Assembly: GCF_001418415.1 (NCBI RefSeq)
Contig: NZ_LIQT01000072.1
Coordinates: 20,854 to 84,853 of the forward strand
Reading direction: 5' to 3'
DNA length: 64,000 nucleotides
Source: Streptomyces hirsutus
Lineage (GTDB): Bacteria; Actinomycetota; Actinomycetes; Streptomycetales; Streptomycetaceae
In this document: one piece after another, positions 18,541 through 26,631 of the stretch
Layout of the letters: every line of letters starts with the position of its first letter
Position numbering within the stretch: position 1 is the first letter of the stretch
Notes under the pieces: generated by a model
The model's database searches: none
Told to the model about the DNA's origin: nothing
What the model saw: only the letters and a program-made list of their open reading frames with translations
Made by a program: the position numbers and the translations under genes

Positions 18541-18738
18541 GGTCGAACCGGCCGGCGGCGACACCCGCATCGCTCCGGCCGCGGTGTCCGCAGTCAAGGG
18601 TTGCCCGGTCACCTTCCTCGGGTCCGCGAGCGGGAGCACCGGGCGCCGTGCAGCAGCGCATTGTGCGGAAGGTGCGGCCGACGGAACGATCTGTGTTCCG
18701 ATCCGTCCCGAACGGGCACTTGTGTCACGGGTTCGGCC

Positions 18739-18915
18739 ATGGGTACCCACCGGGACCTGCGCGAGGTGCTCGCGCTGCACGCCGCCGGACGTACCAGGTC
18801 ATCGTGCGGACCTCTGCAGCCGCCGACGAGTTCATCGCCGAAGTCCTGGACGGGCGGTAGTCCTGGACGGGCGGTTCAGGACACGCATCGTCCTCGAGAT
18901 GCAATTCGACCGCAG
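18739..18915 (+). pseudogene. C-terminal remnant of a zinc alcohol dehydrogenase
   Basis: MGTHRDLREVLALHAAGRT matches the conserved stretch near the C-terminus of AdhP/AdhA-type zinc alcohol dehydrogenases (GSFMGTRxDLxEVL...). After a frame change, VIVRTSAAADEFIAEVLDGR follows, then RTRIVLEMQ, the usual terminal strand. About 250 N-terminal residues are missing. The remnant lies between the FDH operon promoter and the pyruvate phosphate dikinase gene. 18541-18738 contains no recognisable gene and may be further decayed parts. Confidence 0.5.
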
Positions 18916-18935
18916 CCGGAAGGAAGAGCACCGCC

Positions 18936-20282
18936 ATGGTCCACTACGTGTACGCGTTCACCGAGGGCGGCCGGGACATGGCCGGCCTGCTCGGCGGCAA
19001 GGGCGCCAATTTGGCCGAGATGACCAGCTTGGGCCTGCCGGTGCCGCCCGGCTTCACGGTGACCACTGAAGCTTGCCGCTCATTCCTCACCACGGGCAGC
19101 GAGCCGGCCGGCCTCGCCCGCGAGATCTCCGATCATCTGGCCATGCTGGAGCAGGTCGCCGGGCGGCGGCTGGGACAGCCGGACGACCCGCTGCTGCTGT
19201 CGGTCCGTTCCGGGGCCCGCTTCTCCATGCCCGGCATGATGGAGACGATTCTCGACATCGGTCTCAACGACGACTCCGTCCTGGGCCTCGCGAAGTCCTC
19301 CGGGAACGAGCGCTTCGCCTGGGACTCCTACCGCCGCCTCGTGCAGATGTTCGGCAGTACCGTCATGGGTGTCGACAGCGCCCTGTTCGAGAGCACCATG
19401 GCCCGGCTCAAGCAGGCGCGCGGCGCGGTCGACGACCTGGGGCTGGACGCGGCCGATCTGGCCGGGCTCGTCGAGGCGTACAAGGAGCTGATCCGCCGGG
19501 AGACGGGCGAGTCCTTTCCGCGGTCCCCGGCCGAACAGTTGCGGCGGGCGGTCCTGGCCGTCTTCCGGTCGTGGAACGTCGAGCGGGCCCGCGTGTACCG
19601 CCGTCGTGAGCACATCCCCGATGGCCTCGGCACCGCGGTCAACGTGCAGACCATGGTCTTCGGCAACCTTGGTCCCGACTCCGGCAGCGGCGTCGCCTTC
19701 ACCCGCGACCCGGCCACCGGCCGCTCCGGCCTGTACGGCGACTACCTGCCCAACGCGCAGGGCGAGGACGTCGTCGCGGGCATCCGCAACACCGTGCCGC
19801 TGGACGAACTCGGCCGGCTGGACCCCGACGCGTTCACCCGGTTGCGCGACCACATGGCCACGTTGGAGGCCCACTACCGCGACCTGTGCGACATCGAGTT
19901 CACCATCGAGCGCGGCCGGCTGTGGATGCTGCAGACCCGGGTCGGCAAACGTACGGCGGAGGCCGCGTTCACCATCGCCGCCGAGCTGGCCGACGATCGG
20001 CTCATCACCCCGGACGAAGGCCTGGCGCGGGTCAGCGGCGACGAACTGGCCCGGCTGATGTTCCCCCGGTTCGACACCTCCGCCGTCGCCGAGGGCCGCG
20101 CCGCACGGCCCGGCCTGAAGATCGGCGTCTGCGGTGAACACGGTGGCGACCCGGAGTCGGTGCACTTCTTCCACGCCGCCGGTCTCGACTACGTCTCCTG
20201 CTCCCCGTTTCGCGTTCCGGTCGCCCGCCTGGAGGCAGGGCGGGCCGCGCTCTCCGGGACCGAGGTCAGCGACAGCAGGTGA
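18936..20282 (+). CDS. ppdK: Pyruvate phosphate dikinase with large in-frame internal deletion
   Basis: 448 residues; PPDKs are normally about 870-900. Residues 1 to ~375 are the complete N-terminal ATP-grasp region: GGKGANLAEMTSLGLPVPPG, SVRSGARFSMPGMMETILD, MVFGNLGPDSGSGVAFTRDP and LMFPRFDTSAVAEG. At RAARPGLKIG the sequence jumps directly to the C-terminal end of the PEP/pyruvate barrel: GVCGEHGGDPESVHFFHAAG and SCSPFRVPVARLEAGRAAL. The phosphohistidine swivelling domain, with its catalytic His, and most of the TIM barrel are gone. The reading frame is preserved, so a protein may be made, but it cannot catalyse the full PPDK reaction (ATP + Pi + pyruvate to PEP). A GGAAGGA ribosome site lies upstream. 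Confidence 0.85.
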   Translation: MVHYVYAFTEGGRDMAGLLGGKGANLAEMTSLGLPVPPGFTVTTEACRSFLTTGSEPAGLAREISDHLAMLEQVAGRRLGQPDDPLLLSVRSGARFSMPGMMETILDIGLNDDSVLGLAKSSGNERFAWDSYRRLVQMFGSTVMGVDSALFESTMARLKQARGAVDDLGLDAADLAGLVEAYKELIRRETGESFPRSPAEQLRRAVLAVFRSWNVERARVYRRREHIPDGLGTAVNVQTMVFGNLGPDSGSGVAFTRDPATGRSGLYGDYLPNAQGEDVVAGIRNTVPLDELGRLDPDAFTRLRDHMATLEAHYRDLCDIEFTIERGRLWMLQTRVGKRTAEAAFTIAAELADDRLITPDEGLARVSGDELARLMFPRFDTSAVAEGRAARPGLKIGVCGEHGGDPESVHFFHAAGLDYVSCSPFRVPVARLEAGRAALSGTEVSDSR

Positions 20283-20309
20283 CCGGCGGCCGTCCGGCCC
20301 GGACATCCG

Positions 20310-20562
20310 GGCTTACGGACCATCGTCAACGCGCCTTCCCCGCAGGGCTCGACGGCGGCGTCCACAACGGCCTGCTGCCGTCACCGACACTGGGCTGCGG
20401 CTCGTCGGGCAGCACGTTCGTGCCCAACGACGTCTCCGTCGGCCGACTACGCATGCACGCCCGGTGTGGCGACCGTCGACCCGCTGCCGACCACCAAGAC
20501 GACCCGGCGTCGGCGGCCGACGGCGGCTTCGACGCCCTGACCCACGTCGTCGAGGCGTAGCA
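20310..20562 (+). pseudogene. Remnants of AdhE-type acetaldehyde/alcohol dehydrogenase
   Basis: Short pieces in changing frames match bifunctional AdhE in the right order. RTIVNAPSPQG and, after a frame change, HNGLLPSPTLGCGSSGSTFV correspond to the end of the aldehyde dehydrogenase half. GVATVDPLPTTKT and ADGGFDALTHVVEA correspond to the iron-dependent alcohol dehydrogenase half. Where the latter normally continues with Tyr there is a TAG stop. Most of the ~880-residue protein is deleted. AdhE would make ethanol from acetyl-CoA under oxygen limitation, consistent with the island's theme. Confidence 0.55.
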
Positions 20563-21003
20563 GGGGCGGGAGGCGGAATCCGCGGCGCCGGTGGGGGAGT
20601 CGCGAACTGCCGTGATGCTCATCCCTTCCAGAGGGCGACGCAGGACGTGGACGACTCTCCTCGCCTCTTCGACGTCTCGCGTCACGGACATCCGCCATAG
20701 GGGCCGCAAGGCCTGGACAGCGGGCCGAACGCCCCCTGGGCGAAGCCCTGTTGGTAGGCCGTGAGCCGTCCGCTCCTGCCAGGCTCACCCGGTCGGGACG
20801 CGTGGGACGTACTCGGAGTCGACTCGACGCCCTGTCAGACCCATCGGCATGCGGCGGGTGTCCGCAAGCCCTCCCGAGGGTTCCGAGAAAAGGACGACAC
20901 CCCGGCGCCACCGGTGATGGCCGCCGCTCGCTCGTCGAGACGTTCCAGCACGGCCTCCTGAACCAATGGTCCCTACGAAGAATCGCCAGGGACGACAGGC
21001 CGG
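20563..21003 (+). other. Gene-free stretch between AdhE remnant and CBS protein
   Basis: I see no supported gene. Near the end (about 20965-20993) there is a TGGTCCCT ... AGGGACGA inverted repeat with a 13-nt spacer, downstream of the CBS gene. It could be a weak terminator. The rest looks like degraded sequence. Confidence 0.35.
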
Positions 21004-21423
21004 TCAGGATGTCGCGCAGACCGCCTCGACGAAGCGACCCACCTGGTCCTCGGGCAGGTGACGTGCGAGGTCCGCCTCGCTGATCATGCCGACGAGGCGA
21101 TGGTTGTCGGTCACCGGCAGCCGACGGATCCTGTGCTCCTCCATGGTGTGCAGGACCTGGCCGGCATCGGCCTTGGCATCGATCGTGACCGGCTTGCCCT
21201 GCTCCAACTGGCCGGCACTCATGGTCCGGGGGTCCTTGCCCCTGGCGAGACACTTCACCACGATGTCGCGGTCCGTGATGATCCCGTGGAGCCGGTCGTC
21301 CGGTCCGCAGATCGGCAGGGCTCCGACGTCCAGTTCCTTCATCCTGCGTGCCGCGTCCTGAAGCGTTTCGTTCTCCTGTACGCAGGTGGCACCGGCGTGC
21401 ATGATCTCCTGGGCAGTCGTCAT
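21004..21423 (-). CDS. CBS domain pair protein (Hrp1-like)
   Basis: 139 residues made up of a CBS pair: residues 5-60 (AQEIMHAGATCVQENETLQD; LHGIITDRDIV) and 75-130 (TIDAKADAGQVLHTMEEHRI; LVGMISEADLARHL). Size and sequence pattern are close to Rv2626c (Hrp1), a DosR-regulated protein, so a dormancy role is inferred. CBS pairs bind AMP/ATP-type ligands. A GGAAGG ribosome site precedes ATG 21423. The gene stands alone; the upstream ATPase remnant on the same strand ends 134 bp away. Confidence 0.9.
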   Translation of the reverse strand: MTTAQEIMHAGATCVQENETLQDAARRMKELDVGALPICGPDDRLHGIITDRDIVVKCLARGKDPRTMSAGQLEQGKPVTIDAKADAGQVLHTMEEHRIRRLPVTDNHRLVGMISEADLARHLPEDQVGRFVEAVCATS

Positions 21424-21556
21424 GGTCGTGTCCTTCCGGCGTCGCTGCCGGAGCGGGAGGAGGTCGTGGAGTCCGACCCGCTCCGGCCGGTCTCGTCCTT
21501 CAGACCAGTGTCGGCTGCTCTCCGCCCTTGCGCATGCCGGGGGAGAGGCGGTCGCG

Positions 21557-22809
21557 TCACCGCGTGGCGATGTGTTCGACGACGTCTCGGGTCGCCGATG
21601 GGCCCCCGCGCGGCGGGCGTTCCGGTCCGAACCCTGTCTGGAGCCGCATGACGACAGGGCCGAGGCCGGACAGCGCACAGGCGATCACCAGGTCGGTGGG
21701 AGACAGAGGCTCCGTACCCAGCAGGTCCTGGAGGGGCGGCAGGTAGACGCCGGCTGCCTGCAGGCTCAGTGCCGTCCCCACCGCGATCAGCAGGAACGGG
21801 TTGGTCAGGCTGCCGGGACGCGCCCGGGACCCGAGTGCCACGCCGAGCTGGGTCGCCCCGAGCACCAGGAAAATCATGGACTGCCAGGGGCGTCCGGTCT
21901 CCCGGGCCCAGATGCCGGCCGCGAGAGTCACGGTGGCGATGAAGGCGCCCATGAACAGGCTCCGCGGCCACAGACCCGCCCCCAGCGCACTCTCCGCGGG
22001 AGGCCGGGGCGGGTGGCGCATCGTGGCCGGGGCGACGGGTTCCGCGCCGAGAGCGACGCCGGGCAGGCCATGTGTGAGCAGGTTGATCCACAGGATCTGT
22101 GCGGGCAGGAGCGGTAGCGGCATTCCCAGGAAGGGGCCGAGGAGCATGACCAGGATCTCCGCCGTGCCACCGGCGAGGGCGCTGTCGGCCCCGGTGGCGG
22201 TCACGTCGACCCGTCCGTGGCCCCGGACGATGACCGTGCCCGCCGACACCGTCCCGCGCGTGCCGTCCCCGTCGGGGGCCTTCTCCACCGGAGCGGACTC
22301 ACCCGTCAGCGACGACTCGTCCGCCAGCAACGACGCCGCGGCGAGCACGTCCGCGTCTGCGGGGACGACGCCCCCTCGGCCACCAGGACCAGGTCGCCCG
22401 GAACCACCTCGCTCGCCGCGACGGAGCGTTCCTCACCGTCCCGCACCACCCTGGCGGCGGGGGCGTTCATGGCGGACAGGGCCGCTACCGCCTGTTCCGC
22501 CCGCACCTCCTGCACGACGCCGACCACGGTGTTCACGGTGAGCACGAGCAGGATCACGGAGGCGTCGGAGAGATCGCCGGTGGCGATCGTCAGGGCGGCC
22601 GCCACGAGCAGGACGAGGACCAGCGGGTCGCGCAGTTGCTGCAGCACCCGCCGCCACACCGGGATCCGCGGTTCTGAGGGGATCTCGTCGGGCCCGTGGC
22701 GCGTCAGACGCCGTGCCGCCTCGTCCGACGACAGACCTGTAGCGGGAGTCACATCCGGGCGTCGGCCTGCTTCGGCAGCGGGTTTCCGGCTGCCACCGGG
22801 GCGGTTCAC
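21557..22809 (-). pseudogene. P-type cation ATPase with internal deletion and frameshift
   Basis: The N-terminal part from GTG 22809 shows GLSSDEAARRLTRHGPDEIP, VVGVVQEVRAEQAVAALSAM and VVPGDLVLVAEG. At 22371-22375 one base is missing from a C run, shifting frame. The next frame continues correctly with LADESSLTGESAPVEKAP and GHGRVDVTATGADSA. There the whole nucleotide-binding and phosphorylation region (DKTGT, GDGANDA; roughly 450 residues) is absent, and LAGGTAEILVMLLGPFLGMP, the late membrane domain, follows directly in frame through to the C-terminus (IATR). It cannot be an active pump. The intact P2-ATPase of the window is at 11348-14125. Confidence 0.8.
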
Positions 22810-22927
22810 CGCCGTCGCTGAGGTGTGTCCGGACGGCTCTGCGTGCTGGGTGCCATGACCGCTCCCGTCCTGTGACCGGCCGCCCCGAGGGACGGAACCC
22901 CCTTCTCAGAGTGCCGCCCCTGCCCGC

Positions 22928-23806
22928 TCAGGGCTGGGCGCCGTCGCGGCCGTGGTCGGCGGCGTAGGCGGCGAACACGGCCGCCGGCGGGCCGCCCGTA
23001 CGGAGGAAACGCTGGTCGAGGATGGCGGCGAGGTCCTTCAGCGCGCCGGCGAGCAGGGCGCCGGCCAGTCGTACCTCCGGCCGTCGGGCCGCCTGCCCGT
23101 GTCGGGTGAGCACGGTGGCGTAACCGACCATGGCCGCCAGCGACGAGTGGTCCTCCCCGTCATGGAAGTAGTACGCCTCGGCGTACTGGGTGAAATCGAT
23201 GCGGACACGTGCGACTTCGCCGGCCAGGCTGTCCAGCAGCAGCGCCCCCGCGGTGCAGTCGAGCTGCCGCGTCGTCGGACCCGCTTCGCGCAGCAGAGCC
23301 AGCCGGAGGGCCAGAACCCTCCTGCGGGTCAGCGCCGGATAGATCTCCAGCACCCAGGAGACGGTGGCCGTCAGGAGGACGAAACCGACGAGGGCTTCGA
23401 GCGGTGAGACCAGACGGAGCCAGTCCTCGCCGGGTGCGATGTCACCCAGCCCCAGGGTGGCCACCGTGACCAGAGACAAGTACACGGAGTCGAGCAGAGC
23501 CGGCTCCTGCGCCGCCTGGGAACCGGGGGAGAAGGTGAACGCCCCGGGCATGTGGGGCCAGTAGACGATCGCCCAGCCGAGGACGACGGTGACGGTCCAC
23601 ATGCTCACCACCGTGACCATGGCGAGCGGCCCGACGAGCCCGACCACGCGCCCGGGCGCACGGAAACGCCGGGCCAGTCGCCAGAGCGCCGTCATCACGA
23701 GGCGGCTCAGCCCTCCGTGGCGTGTGGGGTGCCAGAGTGTGTGGAACAGGTCCCGCAGGGTGACCATGACGAGCCCGGCTCCGACCAGCGAGACCAACCA
23801 CTTCAT
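22928..23806 (-). CDS. Two-TM potassium channel family protein
   Basis: 292 residues. An N-terminal membrane anchor (MKWLVSLVGAGLVMVTLRDL) is followed by a second hydrophobic segment (LAMVTVVSMWTVTVVLGWAI) and a pore loop with VTVATLGLGDIAP, a variant of the K+ filter TVGYGD. The pore helix ends in LEALVGFVLLTATVSWVLEI. The cytoplasmic C-terminal ~150 residues are mostly helical and have no RCK domain, so ligand gating could come from separate proteins. The filter TLGLGD lacks the usual GYG and selectivity is uncertain. GGGGAG lies 7 nt before ATG 23806. It could be the membrane partner of the orphan TrkA pair, but that is speculation. Confidence 0.82.
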   Translation of the reverse strand: MKWLVSLVGAGLVMVTLRDLFHTLWHPTRHGGLSRLVMTALWRLARRFRAPGRVVGLVGPLAMVTVVSMWTVTVVLGWAIVYWPHMPGAFTFSPGSQAAQEPALLDSVYLSLVTVATLGLGDIAPGEDWLRLVSPLEALVGFVLLTATVSWVLEIYPALTRRRVLALRLALLREAGPTTRQLDCTAGALLLDSLAGEVARVRIDFTQYAEAYYFHDGEDHSSLAAMVGYATVLTRHGQAARRPEVRLAGALLAGALKDLAAILDQRFLRTGGPPAAVFAAYAADHGRDGAQP

Positions 23807-23952
23807 CCGCGTCTCCCCACGGTCCTGTCGAATGGACGGAAACCCACCACGGGAGCCCGGGGCAGGTGAGGGTGCGCCGGACACGCCGGTCGGGTGCCAC
23901 CGGCCGGTGACCGGCGCAGGAGGCGTGAACGCGGGCCGTGAACAGCCCGGGG

Positions 23953-24945
23953 TCAGGGTTCGATGCCGAGTACCTCCGCCACGGGGCGGCGCGGCGTGCC
24001 GGGACCGTTCGGGCCGTATCCCAGGCGCAGCAGGACCTGCGTATAGCCCGTCCCGGTCATCGGGTCGCGCAACGGCCAGCGCAGGTCCGTCCATTCGAGA
24101 GGCTGGGTCGCGAAGGAGCTGGAGAGACCCTCACGGGTGGCCAGCAGGAGGACACGTTGCATGGCCTGGCCCGCGCGGAGCCAGTTCTCCGGGCGGTCGT
24201 GGTCCGTGCTGATGAGGGCCAGCTGCGGGGTCTGTTCGAAGTCCGCGGCGTCGCGCCCGGCCACCTGTCGGGGGCCCGCGAAGTCACGCATGGGCGCCTT
24301 ACCCCCGCGCTTGCGCGGCCCGAAGGCGTAGTGCGGGACTCCGTCGTCGGCGGTGCTCACCGACGGGGCGTCGATACGCGTCCACCGGGCCAGGTCCTGG
24401 TCGCTGCCGCGGTCGGTGATGTTGCGTGCCTCGGCTTCCTGGACCGCTTCCAGTACCTCCCGCAGATGCCATGAGGTGGGGAACATCAGTGCCGCTCCCT
24501 CGACGCGAGCGGCCGCGCCGAGAGCCTCCCGCACGGCTCCGGGGATCCGCCGTTCCTCGAACGGGTGGCGGCTGCTGTGGCGTTGGTGGATCGCCGGATA
24601 CAGCGCGCCGAGGCCGCTCTCGTCGTGCGTAGGGCCGGCCAACCGTACTCTTGCCAGGAACGCCTGGTCAGCGGGGTCGGGCAGGAGCCGGGTTTCCGGG
24701 TGCCGGCCCTCGTGGACGATGGCGGCCCTCAGATTCAACAGGGCGGCACCGCAGCCAAGATGAATGCCGCGGGTGTCGGGGTCGGAGTGCGGCATGGCGC
24801 GCTCGAAGTCGGCCCGCACCTCGAAAGTGCGGCTGCGCCGGTGATAAAGGAAGCGCCAGGGCTGCGCGTTGTGCATCGACGGGGCGGCCACCGCGTCGTG
24901 CACCAGGGCGGCCACCCACTCGTCGGACGGTACTGGCCGGCTCAC
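23953..24945 (-). CDS. Acg-family nitroreductase-like protein
   Basis: 330 residues. Nitroreductase-fold features are APSMHNAQPWRF at residues 21-32 (FMN-phosphate region), a central RHSSRHPFEERRIPG, the second subdomain with MQRVLLLATREGLSSSFATQ, and the end TQVLLRLGYGPNGPGTPRRP. This is the pattern of the Acg subfamily (Rv2032 of M. tuberculosis, DosR-regulated and adjacent to hspX), which are flavin-sequestering proteins rather than active nitroreductases. Here too an Hsp20 gene, now decayed, lies close by (26033-26294). A GGAGG site precedes the ATG. Confidence 0.9.
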   Translation of the reverse strand: MSRPVPSDEWVAALVHDAVAAPSMHNAQPWRFLYHRRSRTFEVRADFERAMPHSDPDTRGIHLGCGAALLNLRAAIVHEGRHPETRLLPDPADQAFLARVRLAGPTHDESGLGALYPAIHQRHSSRHPFEERRIPGAVREALGAAARVEGAALMFPTSWHLREVLEAVQEAEARNITDRGSDQDLARWTRIDAPSVSTADDGVPHYAFGPRKRGGKAPMRDFAGPRQVAGRDAADFEQTPQLALISTDHDRPENWLRAGQAMQRVLLLATREGLSSSFATQPLEWTDLRWPLRDPMTGTGYTQVLLRLGYGPNGPGTPRRPVAEVLGIEP

Positions 24946-25002
24946 CGGAACCTCCTTCGAGAGTCGTGGGGACGGGACCGCTCCGCGGTGGCCCGCGTCC
25001 GG

Positions 25003-25911
25003 TCATCCATCGGCCGGGGTGATGCGGCGGCCCGTGAGCTGTGCGGGCCGGATCGACACCCACATCTCGCGTTCACCGCCCGGCCATGGTGTGGTGTGGG
25101 CGTGTCCGGTGAGTCTGCGCACGGCGTCAGGCTCCGTCACGACGCTCGCGGGGCCGACGGCGAGGACGCTCCAGCCCTGACTCAGGGCCTCGTCCATGTG
25201 ATCGACCTCGAAGGCGACCTCCGTTCCGACAGCCGCTGCGGGCGTGGAGTTCGGCGCGGTCCGGAAGACGATCGCGTCATCCACGACGTCGTAGTTGACC
25301 GGAACGACCGCCGGGCGGCCGTCGGACGCCGACACCGCGACGCGCCCCACCCCGTGCGTCGAGAGCAAGATGCGGCATTCCTCCGGGCCGATGTCCCGCA
25401 GCCGAGGACGCAGCAGCGCCTGTCCTTGGCCGGGTGGCAGATCCACTCCTCCGCCGCGCAGCGTGGTGACGGTGGTGCCCAGCGCGTCGGCCAGCCTGAT
25501 GAGGGTTGCCGCACTCGGGTCGGCAGGCCGTTCCTCCAGGTACTCCAGGTAGCCGGGGGACATTCGGGCGCGGCGGGCCGTCTCCTCGCGGCTGAGCCGC
25601 TGCCTCCGGCGTTCGACGGCCACGCGCCGGCCGATGTCACCGGGGCGGGGTGTCCCGGGCACCGCGGTCTCCTCCTCGGCCGGATCGGGGCCGGAAGGGG
25701 AGCGGGCGGTCCCGGGGTGCCCGTGTTCGAGATGCCGGATGTGCGCGTCGGGCCCGGGGAACACGAGCGTTGTCTCGCCCGTGTCCGACCAGCGCACGTC
25801 GTAGGGCGGAGTCCCGTCCTCGTGATGGAGTCCGATGATCTCGCCGTCGCGCCTGGGACCGTCGGCCGTCGTGCTTTCGATGACGAGCTGATCGCCGAGA
25901 TGAGCTCTCAT
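25003..25911 (-). CDS. DUF1918 - XRE HTH - PPOX three-domain protein
   Basis: 302 residues. Residues 1-60 form a DUF1918 domain (MRAHLGDQLVIES; PYDVRWSDTGETTLVFPGPD). Residues ~90-160 form an XRE helix-turn-helix (RRVAVERRRQRLSREETARR; LEYLEERPADPSAATLIRLA). Residues ~165-300 form a split-barrel PPOX domain (VGRVAVSASDGRPAVVPVNY, FEVDHMDEALSQGWSVL, PWPGGEREMWVSI). It may be a flavin- or ligand-sensing transcription factor. DUF1918 proteins such as Rv0569 belong to the mycobacterial DosR regulon. GAGGG precedes ATG 25911. A frameshifted copy of its C-terminal half lies at 4120-4615. Confidence 0.87.
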   Translation of the reverse strand: MRAHLGDQLVIESTTADGPRRDGEIIGLHHEDGTPPYDVRWSDTGETTLVFPGPDAHIRHLEHGHPGTARSPSGPDPAEEETAVPGTPRPGDIGRRVAVERRRQRLSREETARRARMSPGYLEYLEERPADPSAATLIRLADALGTTVTTLRGGGVDLPPGQGQALLRPRLRDIGPEECRILLSTHGVGRVAVSASDGRPAVVPVNYDVVDDAIVFRTAPNSTPAAAVGTEVAFEVDHMDEALSQGWSVLAVGPASVVTEPDAVRRLTGHAHTTPWPGGEREMWVSIRPAQLTGRRITPADG

Positions 25912-26032
25912 GACGCCGCCCTCTTCTCGAAGTGGTGCTGTATCCAACGTGCCACGCGCGACGGGCGGCCGCACGGGGCGAGCAGACCTGGAGACCGGCC
26001 ACCGCGCCCCGCACGCCCGTCGGCCGATCCGG

Positions 26033-26294
26033 CCGGTGATCTCGATACGCCGAGCCTCGCCCTCCTCGGTCTTGGGGACCTTCACCGTGAGGACCCCGTC
26101 GGTCGGACAGGTAGGCGTCGTCGGTGTCCTCGACGTCGGCCAGGGGCGCCCATGGCTCGGTCGCACCGAACCCGGGGGAAGCCGCCACCGGGAAAGGCGG
26201 CGCGCACGAGCTGGCCCACCCCGGCGCGCGGGTCCTCCAGCTCCCGCAGGACTGCCGGAAGCCCACCTCTGCCGTGTCGTGCGGGGTGTGTCAC
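26033..26294 (-). pseudogene. Hsp20/alpha-crystallin remnant with central deletion
   Basis: A good start (GAGGAGGG before GTG 26294) opens GGLPAVLRELEDPRAGVGQL and VRAAFPGGGFP, the N-terminal arm of streptomycete Hsp20 proteins. After a frame change, WAPLADVEDTDDAYL begins the alpha-crystallin domain. The next ~60 residues are absent and another frame resumes at TDGVLTVKVPKTEEGEARRI, the C-terminal strand pair, then EIT. The N-terminus, first strand and last strand survive; the body does not. HspX (Rv2031c) is the mycobacterial counterpart in a DosR regulon, next to acg as here. Confidence 0.65.
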
Positions 26295-26343
26295 GGGTGA
26301 TCCCTCCTCGACTTCTGCCTTGGCGTCGCTGTGTCGCCGTCGG

Positions 26344-26631
26344 TCACGTGGGCCACCCGGCGACCTTCCGGCCGTGCGGCCGCGGTGTGCCCATGCCCTC
26401 GATGTCGCGCTCGGCGGTCTTCAGCAGCCGCCGGGCCAGGTCGTTCAGGGCCCGGCCCGCGGCCAGCTCGTCACCGATCTCCGGCACGTTCGCGTCCGCC
26501 GGATGGCAGTGCGCGGTCCCGTGACCGGTGAGCTCTGTGGTGCCGGTGTCCAGGATCAGATGGGCCTTCGTCGTGCCCTCGTCGTCCTCGAACAGATGAA
26601 GACGAACCGTCCATTCCGATGTGTGCGGCAT
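26344..26631 (-). CDS. DUF1876 protein (Rv1738-like)
   Basis: 95 residues matching the DUF1876 family: WTVRLHLFEDDEGTTKAHLI near the N-terminus, TGHGTAHCHPADANVPEIGD, and ELAAGRALNDLARRLLKTAE. The Mtb member Rv1738 is strongly DosR-induced and structurally resembles ribosome-hibernation factors, so a role in translational shutdown is plausible but unproven here. A GAGGAGAG ribosome site precedes ATG 26631. It lies just upstream of the Hsp20 remnant on the same strand. Confidence 0.88.
   Translation of the reverse strand: MPHTSEWTVRLHLFEDDEGTTKAHLILDTGTTELTGHGTAHCHPADANVPEIGDELAAGRALNDLARRLLKTAERDIEGMGTPRPHGRKVAGWPT

Noticed and set aside
20326..20709. A minus-strand protein (DVEEARRVVHVLRRPLEGMS) behind the AdhE remnant
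   Set aside because: No start or ribosome site, overlaps the AdhE pieces, and no family recognised.
20960..20995. DosR/OsdR box candidate (TGGTCCCT ... AGGGACGA)
   Set aside because: The half-sites face the wrong way and the spacing is 13 nt, unlike the compact GGGAC-x-GTCCC DosR palindrome. I found no convincing box by eye elsewhere either.
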